From Sternotherus odoratus (Eukaryota > Chordata > Testudines > Kinosternidae): a DNA stretch of 64,000 nt. Of this stretch, positions 23,541 to 38,076 are shown piece after piece. The position numbers were made by a program, and so were the translations under genes. The DNA lies in NCBI GenBank assembly GCA_032164245.1, contig JAVMKO010000003.1, positions 136,513,259 to 136,577,258 of the forward strand. Direction: 5' to 3'. How positions within the stretch are numbered: position 1 is the first letter of the stretch; each line of letters opens with the position of its first letter. The notes under the pieces are model-generated. The model was not told where the DNA came from. It saw nothing but the letters and a program-made list of their open reading frames with translations, and ran no database searches.

Positions 23541-25683
23541 TTTGTTGAAATCTTTGCAGTGATTTGTAGGAGCTGCAGGGTCATATTCCTGCCACAAGGT
23601 GGCATCAGGAGGCCTCTACCTGTTATAAGACTACAAACATTTGTTCTAGGAATTGTCTATCTGGTATTGACCAATGTGTGAAAACATCAGTGCTAGAGCC
23701 TACAGTTGTGTTAGTTGGGCCAAGTTGCAATCCACTCTTGAGTTCTAGCATCATGACAAGTTCTAGTAGAAAAATTCTCAGTGTTTCTATGGTTGACTTC
23801 CTCTGGGAGGCTTGGTAGGGAAAGGCAAACTTTGATACAGGTACATCTGTATAATACTGTATAGTCATCTCGCTCCCTTTAAATAAAGCGGGCTCCAGAT
23901 GCTAAGCATATATCCTTATGTTTTGAAACACAAACCATCTCAAATCTGTACCTCCTAAAGAATGGAATGTGACTAATATGTACCTGAGAAGAGTCCTTGT
24001 AAGAGATTAATAGCTTTTATCCCAAGAGCAAGCTGTCTTCCAGTTTCTTTTAGAAGACCTGCTCTGAATATTAAAGGCATATTCAGTTTTAACTTTTTTT
24101 TGGGGGGGGGAGGGAAGGAAGGAGGAGAGAATTGTAGAAATGATCTATAACTTTCTTTCAGGCCAATGAAAATGATAGTCCAGTAAAACAGGAGTGAATG
24201 ATCCTATTTTGCTGGATGTGTCAGCCAATCTGATTTGGACTGACAGCTGGTAGCTCTTCCTAATAAGGGGGAGCGGTGATGCTTATTCTATTTTTAAGAT
24301 CTGCCCAAATGCCTTTACTGAACAAAACCCAGCACCTTATATTTTAAAGGTCTAAAGATACCTGAATAGTGGTCTCTTCAGAGGACCGTTGAACTGTAAA
24401 GGCAGCTGGATGATCCAACAAGGAATTGCATCCATCTTTGTAACAGTTTCAATGTTTCCAGACACGGAGCTAAATTAGACTCAAAGTTGGAATGTTCAGT
24501 GTGAAACATCTTTGCAATATTCACTTATTAACTAAGGGAAATTTTACTTCATCTACATGAAGCCTGAGTAATGGGCTTTGTTGTGGGTGAAGTCTAGAGG
24601 GGATAGGAGATAAGGAGAAGTCTGCTGGCTTTCCACCTTTGTATAGCCATTTAAATGGTGAAAAGTTAGAGCACAATGGGTCTAGAACCCTGCATAATCA
24701 TAATAGTAGCCTCTTATGCTGAATCTGTATAGAGGGTAATGAGTAGGCTTTGGAAAATCCCTTCCTTGGAGGGAAGGGAATTCTTATTTGCAAAATGAAT
24801 TAACTAATGTCCAGCACATGAGTTGCAGCCAGCAGTGCCTGGTGCAGATCAGGAAGGTGTCTGTGTACGCGCGTGTGTATAAAAAGGTAACTTTACCTGT
24901 ACGCTCCTCTGATCTTGGGTCTGCCCAGTTGGGTTACACCAGCAATCGGAGAGAATGGGAAGATCTGGGGAAATATTCGACTGGCTGGCTGAAAATGTTT
25001 TTAGGGATGCTTTATGCTGCTGGTGCCAGCAGGAGTGGACTGTATATTCTAGCTCTTGATACATGATGGGGAAAATCCCACTAGGCATCTATCTGCATCT
25101 TTAGGCACCTAATTACCTCTTAAAAATGGCCTTTTGAGACAATGAACATAGAACCCTATAATGCTACTTCCATAGAGTGATTCTTCAATGTGGAACCTGT
25201 GTGTGTGTGAGAGAGAGAGATTGTGGGTGTGTTGCATATACACAAGGAAGCAGAATCTGAACTGTACTTTAAAAGGCACTAGAGATAGTAACAGCCAACA
25301 GCAGTAGGAACAAGATGTGCACTTCTATCTTCTGTAAATTAAAGAGAGCTGAGTATACCCTAAGTCCCATTTATCCCAAGAATGGTGAAGGGGGAAGAAT
25401 AGTTTAATTCACTGAAGAGAAACCTTTACAAATTAAATGTTTCAAAGAGTTTGACCTATCAAAGTTTAACCTGTTTAAATACATTTCTTCACTCTAACTG
25501 AGCTGCTATTTAGCCACATAATATGAAACAACCTTTTAAAATAAGTCATTTTAGGAATGAATGAAAGCTCAGAATAATTACTAAAGAGGGGGCAGAGCCT
25601 CAGCTGCTATAAATGTGTGTAGCTTTACTGAGTTCAGCCGACGGCCATTTGGCCTTATGACTGCCTTTTCCAAAATCACCCCA
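23541..25683. other. intergenic DNA, nothing recognised
   Basis: Two kilobases without a supported exon, RNA gene or named repeat. G-run near 24099 and GT/GA microsatellite near 25198 only. Confidence 0.5.
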
Positions 25684-25740
25684 TGATATCATAGAACATG
25701 AGGGTTGGGAGGGGCCTCAGGAGGTTATCAAGTCCACCCT
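25684..25740 (-). mobile_element. CR1 3' fragment, cut by LTR-like repeat
   Basis: Read on the minus strand it is the extreme CR1 3' end (the plus strand shows 'tcatagaacatgagggttgg' and 'gaggttatcaagtcca'). It stops where the TGTGGCAGG-starting repeat begins. Confidence 0.6.
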
Positions 25741-26232
25741 GTGGCAGGACAGGGGTAAAACCCCTTGGATGCCCTACCCCTGCTGGCTAAACCCTGCTTT
25801 CTGGCAGGGGGGCTGGGGACAGAGGCTCAGAGCAGTCAGCAGGGAGCCCAGCTATGGGCCCTAACGAGGGCTGGCACACAGCAGTAGCCTGGGCTAAGTG
25901 GTCACAGCTGGGGCTTAAGACTGAGAGAGCTAGAAAAGCCCTGAGCTGAACCCAGTTGAGGGGGGTGAGGTAGGAAGGGGACAGAAGGCTGTAGCGCTGT
26001 CTCCTCACCATGGGCAGGGCACCTCGGAGGCCTGGAGACCCTGGAAAAGGTAGAAGGAGGGTAACTATTAGGGGATAAAGGAACCACTTTATTGTACTGG
26101 AGACACTGTATTGCCCTGTAAATAAAGGGCACTAGGGTGAAACCCCAGAGGAAGGCTTGAGGACTCTTATGTTTACCAGCCAGAGCACAGGGGAGAAAGA
26201 GAGAAACCTGTGTGGACCCTGTGGCACCCCCC
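25741..26232 (+). mobile_element. LTR-like repeat inserted next to CR1
   Basis: It starts TGTGGCAGGACAGGGG and includes a polyadenylation signal (gtaaataaaggg near 26118). The text accctgtggca occurs at both ends (25736-25746 and 26216-26226), so exact borders are ambiguous. No internal genes are present. I call it a solo LTR only tentatively. Confidence 0.45.
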
Positions 26233-26269
26233 CCCCATCTCAATTGGGCACCCACTCTTGAATGAGAGT

Positions 26270-26400
26270 CCTTAACTTCTAGACCTTAGTTTCTCCATCT
26301 GTAAAACAGGGGCAGTAACTCTTAATTCCCTCAGAGGCGTATTGTGAGGCTTAATGTTCTTAAGGCACTTTGATTTAATACTTCGTACTTCATTAGTATT
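26270..26400 (+). mobile_element. MIR 3' fragment
   Basis: 'ccttagtttctccatctgtaaaacaggg' followed by 'gtattgtgaggctta' is the MIR 3' half in plus orientation. The 5' half is missing, likely lost beside the neighbouring LTR-like repeat. Confidence 0.65.
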
Positions 26401-26879
26401 TTCCATCTGAGGTTCTCAGTGTGCCTGGTAAAGGGTGTGTTTATTATTTAGCTCTTAAGTGAAAGCTTTTTTGGGAGGGGGGGGGCAGTAGAAATGATCA
26501 CCCAGACATTTGGTGTTCTAGTCAGCTCTGGTTAGAACTCTGTGAAACCCTGGGTTTGTTCCCCCCCTTTCCATTGGGATTAAACCATCAGTGTAAAATC
26601 AGTGGTGCTACCGGTAGTCCTAATGTACAAGAGTTTGAGGGTGACTCCAGCCCTGGATCTTGGCTGGCTACATGGATGCCCTAGTTTTGCCTGCCACGTT
26701 TGAAGGATCTCTAGAATTCAAAGCAAATTCAGCTGAAGTTGATACGTTGGGAGGGTTCCCATGATTTTTACCCTGAGCTACGAAGTGGCCCGGGTGTGCT
26801 TGGAACGTGCCGCTGGTCTTACAACCCCGGCTGTGCAGGTTTCACACTAGTCGTGTGGCAATAGGATTTCCCTTCGCTT
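26401..26879. other. DNA upstream of the KCNH1 CpG island
   Basis: No gene or repeat recognised. A G-run is near 26476. It may hold distal promoter sites that cannot be called from sequence alone. Confidence 0.4.
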
Positions 26880-27568
<689 letters not shown>

Positions 27569-29376
27569 TGATGTCGCGTAGCGCACCCGGGACACTTCTC
27601 CGCAGGGCTCCCCGCGGTGGGGATGTGAGGGGGAGAAGGGATTTGGGGGGTGGGTGGGGGAGGCTCGTGCATGCTCTAGAGCTGCCTGGACGCTGCCCCA
27701 GCGAAGACCCCGCCAGCCTCAGGCGGAGACTCATCCCCCTCTCCTCGCCGTTGGGACCGCTCCCGGACTCCGCCTCCAGCCTCTCCCGCATCACCGGTGG
27801 CGCCCTCCTCCTTGCCCAGGGGCTGCAGCCTCCTTCCCCGGGGACGTGCTGCTGCGGGGCGAGGCGCCTGGAGACCCAACGTGCCCGCTGCTGCGGGTGG
27901 GTAGTTGGCGATCGCCGTAGTTTGAATTTGCTGTCCAGGGGATCTCTCTGCTGTTGGCTTAATTCTCTCCTGGCTCTTAGCGCAGGTGGCAGGCGGGGTG
28001 ACACTGCTGGGGGGCTGCTGTAATCCCAGATCTGATCCGGGGGTCGGTTTAAAGTAGGGATACAGCAAAAAGCCCATCCTGAGTCTGCGGGAGGGGGGGT
28101 TATTTCTAACCCATTCGCCTTATACACAGCAGTGTACGCAGGATAACCTCCTAGACCAGCCATTCAGTGCACTTCTCTGTTCGCTCTAAATAGCTGCCTG
28201 TCACTTCTGTAATAGTAAGGAGTGAATAGGTATTAGCCTGTATATGGTTTAAAATGAATACTGAAAATATTATAGTTCTTCTATAGCCAAATGTCAAAAC
28301 CATCAGCCATACTATGGGCCTGATCCTGTTGAATTCACTCATTCAAGTAGTTTACACTCACCCAAAGGATCCCACAGACTTCAAGGGAATACAGGGTATG
28401 TAAGAAGCAATTGACTGTCAGGGAGATACTTTTGGTCTGAGAAATTGCTTTTTATTGACTAAATGATTCAGAAATTCAAGATGGACTCAAGGAAAAACCC
28501 TAAGTAATCTTTGAAAATAAGGGAGGTCTATCTCACTGAGTTGAAATTAAGTTTCTTTTGTAAGTAAAGAAAACGGTATTTGCAATTTTGTGAGCCTAAG
28601 GATGGATAATATTTTTCAAGAATGCAGTAATCAGTATATTGTTGCAAGGGGAAATGTCTAGAATTGCACAACTGCATGTGAATATGTATTAATGTGATCT
28701 GGATTTTGCTAAAAGGCTGTTTCCTTAAAAAGGCCTCAATCATGCAAACATTATGCAGAATACTGTTCTTAAAACTAAGAGCATGTATGTTTGCAGGAAT
28801 CTTGGCCTAAGTTCTACCAATTTTTAACTCCCATACACTTCACTGAGGATACTAAGCAATTTAAGGACTTCTTGGATAAGTTAGAGTGTAGAATCAAGCC
28901 CCCACATCAAGAAAACATGATTATTGAATTACAATATTTAAAAATCTGCTACATGATAAAAGCGAAGAAAGACAGATCCTCATTTGAGGATGAGGCTGGA
29001 AACTCAAATGACTCCAAGGAATGATTTTCAATGTAGTTTAAAAAAACAAAAAACACCTGGAGGCTCTAAGTGAAACAGCAGTGTTTTGGAAAGTCTCAGA
29101 GTGCAGAGAATCTGGGTACTACAATGCATTTTCACATGTAATTGTGACACTTTAAATAGGTTGCCTTCCTCCACTCTCTTCCTAGAGAGATGTTTGATTA
29201 GTGTATTCTTAGAACAAAAACACCACTATCCATTTTTACTGAAAATCCTGTCATTTAAAAATAAAATCTTCTGCCCGGCTGTGGTGAAATAGAACCTCTA
29301 ATCTTCCAACTTCAATTACTTAAATTTTTTTCTTAAAGACTGTCTTGAGTCTTTGAATAATTTCATCATGAGAAAA

Positions 29377-29524
29377 GGTTTCAGAGTAGCAGCCGTGTTA
29401 GTCTGTATCTGTAAAAAGAAAAGGAGTATTTGTGGCACCTTAGAGACTAACAAATTTAATTCAGCTTAAGCTTTTGTAGGCTATAACCCACTTCATTGGA
29501 TGCACAAATAAGGTGCCACAAATA
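29377..29524 (+). mobile_element. complete SINE with 12-bp target duplication
   Basis: It begins ggtttcagagtagcagccgt and contains gtggcaccttagagactaac and 'cccacttcattggatgca'. ATCATGAGAAAA flanks exactly (29365-29376 and 29525-29536), the duplication length expected for target-primed retrotransposition. It belongs to a family very common in turtle DNA; I am not sure of its published name. A fragment of the same family sits at 8588-8675. Confidence 0.85.
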
Positions 29525-30979
29525 ATCATGAGAAAAGTCAACTTTATTCAGCAGAACTGATGAGTCATCGACCTGAACATATGATCAGTTTTCCATCCCT
29601 ACATCCCCACAATCAATTGAAGCAGTGTCAAAAGTTACCCTGACATTATTATTTATATGGCGCTATGGGTGAGCAGGGTGCGACCAGGCCCCTGCTCTCA
29701 GGTGTGCATTAGTTCATGAGGGCTGTAATACTAGACTGAACCTCTAGGCTCAACCTTGTGGGAGGGGATGGCACATAGCTGTACCGCACCAAGGAGGAAT
29801 TGTGACTCAAGTCACAGTCCCTTGCTCTTAAGAGGGTGTAATTTAGTGAAGTTCTTTTCCCACTTTGTGCTGGTTCAGTTCTGCTGGCCAATTTAAGGGA
29901 GGCATGGGGGAGTCAAGGCTCCTCCCATTTCCTATTCCTCTGTATCTTCTCCTGACCTACCTGATCTGGAGGAGAATACTGGGCTGCAGTCTTTGCTATG
30001 CCTCCTATACCCAAGCTGTGAGGCAGGGGAAGCTAAAGTGGCCATAAAAAAGTGAAGGTTTTGGTCCCCCTTTATTCCTCTGCTCAGTCATATTTGGCTG
30101 AGTCACAATCTGACTGACAAGAAATAAATATAAAATGATGGGATTTGCCATTGAAGTGTTGGGAGTTTTATCAAGCTAGTACTTAGCTGGCAGCTCAGAG
30201 CAGGTTACACGCTGCTTCCAAATATTGAGTGGATAAACATACACAAATGCATGCTCTTGGGAGTCTGTTCTCCCACTGAAATGTGGGGGACTTAGCACTG
30301 ATGTCAATTCTATGACTAATTAGTGTGATGCATACGGACCTTGCTGTGAAGGGGGAGTAGAATTGAACCCACTCTGTTTATATCAGAGATACAAATTGAG
30401 GACCACATTTGTACTCTCTTTACAGACACACAGAAGCTAGCTACCTAAATGAGACTAGATAGCAGTAATAAAACAATTAGCTGCAACCATTTATTGGAAG
30501 CACTAATCAAAACACACAACTAATTATGCTATTTCACCATCAGTTAAAAATGTAATTCTATGAACAGCATTTGATATGAGATGTGAAGCTTGAAAGCTGA
30601 CATGTCTCCATTGCCATGTATAGCTTGTAAAGAGAATACATGTACTTGAAAAAACTGGTGGTTTTAAGTTTATTGTGCGTGCACGTTCAGGTCTTTTCAT
30701 TCTGGCATAGCGTTTTGCTCATGTCTATAGTGTGTCTTCAGGAGGAAGACTGTCATACCCCAAGTCACTGAACATGGGTAAGGGAGCTTAAGTGACTCTC
30801 AGATCCCACCCACAAATGTAGCTTGCCTGAGTTGCCACCCCAGGTTGCTACTCCAGGAAAGAGAGCCAGTTTGTAAGGTCAGTGCTGTCTCCCCAGCCCT
30901 GCATAGGAGTGGGCTGAGAAAAGCAAGGAGATGGGGAGCAATGGGTCTTCTATCCGACATGTCAGCCAGGGTGAAGGGG

Positions 30980-31309
30980 TGTAACCGGGCCCTTGCCAGT
31001 CCTCTTCACAAACACCACGGGAGACCACCTTATGTGCAGCACCCATGTACTTTATTAGCTGTGTCTTGTCCCCACCACCTACTATTTACAATATATACAG
31101 TTCAACAGACCACTGCTCAGGAAGTCAGCGAGCTTAGTGGCCCACAGGGATACAGAGCCCCATGATCTTCCCTTTCCTGTCTCCTTCGCCCCCCCCCCTG
31201 CTTTTTTCCTGCCAGCTTTTATAGCTAGCTCCTCAGGCCTGCAGGTGTCTCCCCTCAGGTAATTAGGGCGTGGCCCTGGTTTGATCCTCTGAGCCAGCAC
31301 CCTGTTACA
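30980..31309 (-). mobile_element. solo LTR, 330 bp, 5-bp target duplication (family B)
   Basis: On the minus strand it begins TGTAACAGGGTGCTGG and ends in GGTTACA. AGGGG flanks both sides (30975-30979, 31310-31314). A TATA box (tataaaagctgg) and polyadenylation signal (gctaataaagtac) read on the minus strand. A close relative on the plus strand is at 48760-49157. No internal genes remain. Confidence 0.87.
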
Positions 31310-31881
31310 AGGGGGAATTAACATTTAAAGACCTACAATAAACTACTTCCCTTCTAGTGGAGCAAAGGGGAATTCCTTCCCTGAGCTGCTTCTGGGATGG
31401 CATAGGCAGCTACCACCCCATACATATGTTGTTTACAATTGTGCTTGTGAACAGCTTGTCTTGTGCTTAATATTTTAAAACAGTGTTTCTGAACTACCCA
31501 TGTATAGTTAGAAAAATAAATGTTGTGCATAGACTTAGGCTTGGTGAACTAAAGTTTTGTGTTTGTTGGTTCTGAAGAAATGAAAAAGGCCAGAATATTC
31601 TATGTGTGGAAAATTGCCTATGCTGTAAAATAGTTCAGTACGGAAGAAATCACGAGGCTGCTGATGGATATTGCTAATGTCATATTCATGTTTTTCCTGC
31701 GGTAACACACTATCCCTGTGGTATACAACATGCTATAAGAGTATAACAGCTATCATCTTGGACTGCAGCCAATGCACTCCATTCAAACGGTGCAGTATGT
31801 TATAGGCAACTCATTTTTATAAAATGATATTTTAATTTATCAATAATCTAGAGAAGAAATCCTTTAATTTTACAGAATTAT

Positions 31882-31975
31882 AGGCCTGAGTTCTGCAATC
31901 CTTACTCAGGCAAAATTCTCATCGAGATCAGAGGGAGTTTTGCCTTGTAAAGGCTGCAGAATCAAGCCCTATTGC
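31882..31975. repeat. palindromic (foldback) interspersed repeat
   Basis: 'ggcctgagttctgcaatcc' with 'ttactcaggcaaaa' on the left is inverted as 'ttttgcc-tgtaaaggctgcagaatcaagccc' on the right, so the single strand folds into one hairpin. Worn relatives of the same family occur elsewhere in the window. Confidence 0.65.
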
Positions 31976-34900
31976 CTGACTATTGAATTTCAATAGAGTG
32001 CAGGCACTTCTGAATATTAACAATAAAAGTAAGGAAATATATCACCAATCCAGAACTTTGTCCAGATGATGACATAGCTAAACAAAATATTAAAAAAAGA
32101 GATCTATTCTAGATCTCAGATCATACAGCACTAAGACCAGTGTGAGGAACAAATGGCTTCAAACCTTTGAGCTATGTGTATTATGCAAACAAAGATTGAT
32201 AATGCCATATTCTAATGTTATAATTAGTTTTAGCTCAAAGACAATCTATGTATATGCTGAAAGACACTGGCATACCTACCTGAGTATAAAAATTTTGCTT
32301 TAATACCCATGAATTTACCCATATATAAATATTTTACCAACTATGTATAGACTTCTCAATGTACAATAATATGATGCTAATAATACAGTAAATGAGAGGT
32401 GCACCAAAATACTCAATTTTTTTGGTATAATTTTTGCTTCAAGTGGTTCTAGAACAAAATAAACAATTCTTGTATAAGATAATGTTTAGGCAGTGACATA
32501 GATGAATCTTATCTATCTTGTATAAAACTTTGGCACATTATTTTCAAACAGGAAGCACCAAGAGTCTGGACCTTGATAAGTCCCCTCAAACTGCGACCTA
32601 GCACAATCTGACTTTGGTTTTGTTTGGAGTCTTGAGGTACTACTGTACTACAAATAATGAACAGGTCATGGGGTGCTGAGAGTGGGTCACTCTAATGGGA
32701 GTAACTTAGAGCAGCACAGGCACTGCTCTATGACCTATAGAAGACTCTTGCTATTCCCCCAGTTCTGGGACTGCTGGGTAGGTGAAAATTGTCTTAGGGA
32801 GGCATCTGTCCTTCCTCACTGTATCTGAGGATCTGGGCCCAGTTCTACAATTCCCATACACCCAGATTTTCCATTGACATCACTGGGAGGTTTGAGTGGG
32901 CTAGGAATGTCAATACAGGCTTGAAGAGGGTAAACTTTGGTAAACATCAGTTTAAGTGTCTTTCCAATAGGCTTGTGTGTGTTAGTACTGAGGTATTCAT
33001 ATCAAAGCATATTATAAAAGCACTTAAATTCATGCACAGGTAACTTCCCCCCCACAAATTAGTAGAGCGGATATGAGACAGACATTTTTGGTCTGCACAG
33101 ACCTTTTTTGAGCAACAATGCACCAATCTAGGAGAAAATAGCATTGCCCTGGAGAATCTCTCTTAGATCCCCAGGTACAGGAGACCCTTCTTCACTTGTG
33201 GATTTCCCCAGTTCTGTGCTGATGGGTAGCTCAGTCACTTCTGTGGCATCTCCCTCCCACTCCTCCTATGGACCTGAGAGAGGATGCTCTGCAGGTTTAG
33301 ATTTCTCATGGAGGATGGGGGCAGAGTCTGGGTGGAGGAGGGCAGAGTGGGGCTTGGGAGAAGCCCCCTGCACCCTTCAGGAAAATTTCCTGGAAAAAGT
33401 AATAGAGCCTGGGGCTCTAATATCACTTCTGTGGTGCCCACTTCATATGGCCTGGTCAGGGAGAGCCCCTACTGCACTGCTTTAATGGAGCTGAATAGTA
33501 AGAGACCCTGGAGGAGAGAAGAGAGGGTTTGGAAGCACAGGGCCTCTGAAGTTGGCCATTTCTGTGGATCCCTTAAGATCAGCTTTGATCACTGAGGACT
33601 GATCAGGTTAAGGGGCAAATCCTGTATCCCTTGAAGGAAGAGTGTGAGGCTCCTCTCAGGGAGATCCCTCTTAGCAGGATGTGTCTCGGTGATGTTCTGC
33701 AGTAACAAGGAAACAAGCCTATTAAATATGGTGTAATCAACAGGGCTGACAATCCACAAGGGAAGTCTCTGTAGAAAGTCTCTAGAGGGACTAATAGGAA
33801 AGCTAGAGCAGGCACCTGTTTTTCCACTCCTTTATACTGGTTCAAGGCACTATAACTCCTTTGGTTTCAGAGGTCTGTATGCTAACCCCACATAGACCAA
33901 CCAGAGGTGGCACTGCGGACTGTGGAATTGTCAATTATGTGGCTGTCAGGGACTAACACCCTGAAGAAATTTCACCTCCTAGATTGTAGTAGCATCTGCG
34001 GAGTTGTGTTGGCTGGGAAGCGAATTTTACCTCCCTCCTATCCCTGTCACTTCATGTGCATAGGACAAAGTGAATTTCACCTAAACAAAGTAGGCATCTG
34101 ATACATGAACTAACTTGCTACACATTATTAAAGGCAAATGCATAACGCTGACATTCCTTAAGTACCCAACCTTGGAAGACTGGACAAGATTCTATCCAAT
34201 GGGAGTTTTTTCTTAGGTAGGGTCTTTAGGTTGGGCCTAGTGGCTCTGATTCATTAAAGTATTTAAGTATATGAGTAGGCTCTTCCGGGCGTCACCAGGG
34301 CTATTCAGTTGCTTAAAAGTAAGAACATGTTTGTGTACTTTGGTGAATTAGGGCCAATGTGAAGAAACAACTATTTTTGTTCTTGATTGGTCTTGCTCCT
34401 TTTGATATCCATGGAAAAACTCTTATTAACTTCACTGAGAGCAATACAGACCTAGAGTTTGCAACATAACTTTTTTACTTCTTTAGTAAGCTAATGTTAT
34501 CCCAATATTTTGCCCAATTTGAGTACTGAAATTTTTCCTTGCTAGTTATTACTAAGGTACGAGGTTCTAATTTTTATAGTGTCTGGAAATGTATGACTCA
34601 ATCTAGTAAGAAAAAAAGAATAAATCATAAGGCTGATAGATATGCATTTTAAAATTAATGTTCTGTACACCCAAAAAGTTCCACGGTAGTAATTCAACTC
34701 ATCAGTCAGTCTTTATTAAATCATAGAACAAGATCATAACACAAATCTTAATGAAACCTGTTTGCTAGAGAACTTGTTAATGCATTTTTGTAATGCATAC
34801 CATTAAGACTGCATAAAATTAGGTCTGATCAAATGCTTTAAAAACTCTTGATGGCTGAAAATATCAATAAATCAAGTGGTTTATTTTAAACTGTCAGAAG

Positions 34901-36884
34901 ACCTATATAACTAACATACCCCAAAACAGGCTCTTTGCTGGGTTTCTTTTTAAGACCAGAAAGGGGAAAAACAAACAATTAAATGAAGTTAATTGTTAAA
35001 CGTTATCTTCTTTTTTTTTTTTTTAAAGATAGTACATTATATGGTTTTTGCAGATTTGTATAGGGTGAAGATTTAACATTAATTTATTGATGAATAACTT
35101 TAATTTTGGAAAGTTACTTCATTTTAGATGCCACATTTGCTTTAACATGCTTTCTTTTTTTAACTTTCAGTCTGGACATTATCTCATAGACACACAGGTA
35201 CAGAATGATCCTATGTACAATATACACATGACAGCTTCCATGCATTCTATCCATTTCAGCCATTACTTCTTCATTGTTCTGTACCAATTTCTGTTAATTT
35301 ACAAAGGAGAAAAATGGTTTGCAAAAGTGTTTCTTTTAAACAATTATTTTGTAGACTTAATTTGATATTTGACTATCTTTTTAAAGATATGCAATCATCA
35401 AAAGAGTGAGGGCTATCACTGTTGGCGGGATGTATTGCTGTTTGCCGTTGAAAACTTTTCTGGTGGTAGAGGTCTATTGTGAAATATTTACTATAGCAAT
35501 GTAAAATAACAAATGTTGGCATGGAACTATTAATCTCTGTGTGAACTGCTGGCTGAAAGTAGCTTTCATTTTTGTGCACTTGTTCAAACTGAGTCACTTG
35601 AAGTTTGTTGTTTTAGTTAGTGTCTCTTTTGTTTTTTGTGGTAAGTATGATGAAATGCATCTTCTGCAATTCTTTTTAGTCTGTCTGTGTACTGTGCTTT
35701 ATGTGCAAATAGGAGGCTTAGAATGCAGCATTGAAATGCGTGTACTGCACTGAAGCTTTGCTCATGCCCTAGCAATTGTAGAGTCTTTAAAACCCTTTTT
35801 GTCTCAGTAAAGTGTGTGTTTTATTATGTGAACCTTTTATATCTACATACAAATGGCCATATTTAGGTCTTTATAATGCATAGTTTTGCACTGTAGATCC
35901 AGGCTGTATCTGAAAATAGAGGCAGAATATTGAGGACTTGCATTACAATGGCCACAGATGTTGTTACTCAGCACAGAAGACTCATTTTAACATGGCAAAT
36001 CAGGTCACATAATGTGGTGATGTTTAAATATCAACCCATCCCTACCCAAGAAATCAGCTCAATAGATACTGAGCCAAAATGTGCATCTGTGCAACTCCAT
36101 TTATCTCAGTGGAGTATCATGAATATGAGAGCAACATGTTATCCCATTGGCTGTCCTCTGCTATCTCAATACTTATATAGCACTATACGTTGCTGTTTGC
36201 ATTTGAACAGATTAATATTTTCTGGAGGGCCCTGTACTGCACTTCTTATTCAGACACACATTTTGTGATTGGTGGGTGTGTCTCCCTACTCTGCATCTGA
36301 AGTTTAGGCTCTAAGCCACTTGTGCTCAAAGAAATGTTTACATTCATCTTTTCAAAAGAATTCCAATAATGTATTTTCTTACAAAGTTGTCTAGATGTTG
36401 GGGCTTATTTTGATCTCACATTGGTATTACACTGATATATCCCCACTGACCTTGATAGTTACTCTTGATTTACAACACTGAGCACAAGCCTGCACAATTT
36501 AGGGATAAACCTGAATTAAAATGATCAAATAAATAATTGCTCTGTGGGAATCACTAATGCAAACTGCGAGTGTAAACTCTGATTGTAGAGGTTTTTCAAG
36601 AGATGTATTTGCAGGGGAGTACTATATTTCTAGAACTACATTTGCTATCAAAAATGAAAACCAAAATACTATATTAAAAAAAACCTTCAGGTAGCAAAGT
36701 GCTCCACAAATTTGGAAATAACCAGAACTAAAGGTTGCCTGGCAAACCTAAACTTACTCCCTTTATGTTTATGCTTTTTGGTGTAATTAATTACAGGATT
36801 GTTGCATACTATTTTTTTTCACAGGGCCCCTTGTTCATTTCAGCAAGGGAGAGGGTAGCATTTTGTACTCCTGTTTCAGTGACA

Positions 36885-37165
36885 TGAAAACATAAGCCTG
36901 GTCACACTGGGTCAGACTAGTATTCTGTCTTCTGACATTGGCTGGTGTCAGATGCTTCGGAGGAAATGAACAGAAAAGGTCAATTTATTGGCTGATCCAT
37001 CCTTTGTCATCCAGTCCCAGCTTCTGGCTGTTAGAGGTTTACAGACACCTAAAGCATGGGGTTGCATCCCTGACCATCTTGGCTAATAGCCATTGATGGA
37101 CCTATCCTCCATGAGCTTATCTAACTTTTTTTGAACCCAGTTATGCTTTTGGCCTCCATAACATC
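36885..37165 (-). mobile_element. CR1 LINE 3' fragment
   Basis: The plus strand shows 'ataagcctggtcacactgggtcagac', 'gcatggggttgcatccctgacc' and 'ttgatggacctatcctccatga'. These are hallmark pieces of a CR1 3' region read in reverse. It is truncated before any intact reverse-transcriptase frame. Confidence 0.8.
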
Positions 37166-37984
37166 CCAAACTATGTTGCACTCTGCCATTGGTTGTAACA
37201 TGCCATCTATGCCGTTCAATGCCCAGCTAACTAATGTAGCAGAGCTAAGTGTGCTATGCCTGCTACAGATATCAACAAAGAGGGTTACTCTTTTACCTGA
37301 AATGTAGAGGCCCATGCCGGGTTCAAACTCTACTGAAGACCTATGAAGTGTTGTCATAGTAACTTGAGGTGTAAGAAGGGGAGGTGGTGTGATGTACTCC
37401 ATACATATAGGAGTGTGACCACAAAGTGGTTGCCTAAGCTCTTAAATCCCAATCCTACATAACCTACTCACCCAAGCAGTTATTAATCATGAAAATAGTC
37501 CTACTGTCTTCAAGATACCACAGATCTTCATAGGATGGCTTTTATGGATCTGCTTACATGGATAGCTGTGCACCTCTTTGGGTAGAAGAGTTTAAAAGCT
37601 CAGTTGCGGAAGCAGGAGGAGACTGGGTCTGATCTTGTGTTGCATCTCCAAGAGCTTTGTGCCTATGTATTCAGGATGTTCCACACTGACTACGGCTTGT
37701 AGCTCCACCCAGAATCCCCATAGTGCTCCCAGTTCCACCTCTTTTGAGGACCACAAGGGGGCAGAGTTAGGGGTCTTACAGCCTGTACTGTGCTTGGGGC
37801 ATTCTTGCCCTGCCAGCTGCTGTTCCTGCACAGCTCCTCTAGGCTGCTGAAGTAATGTGTAGGGAATCCCAAAATGTTAATTTGGCCACATTGTAACACC
37901 TTGGGCAATATATTTTGCACCACTTTCCCAGAGCCGAAGAGTCCTAAACACAGCTTAAGTAGCTGGTGGAGGATTCTTCTTTGT

Positions 37985-38076
37985 CCAGCCCCCCCTCCCC
38001 CCCCCCCCCCCGGCATAGAGTAGCTCAAGTTGTGTATCTTAGGTCGACCATACCCCGAGTGTAGACCTGGCCTTTA
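37985..38076. mobile_element. Harbinger-type MITE right end
   Basis: After a poly-C run, 'gtatcttaggtcgacc' and the terminus 'gtgtagacctggccttta' resemble the right ends of Harbinger MITEs in this window. The left end is not found. Confidence 0.45.

Noticed and set aside
28791..29024. 77-residue frame starting MQESWPKFYQFL
   Set aside because: It has ordinary-looking amino acids but no domain, no splice-site support and no homology I recognise. It lies in an AT-rich KCNH1 intron and is likely chance.
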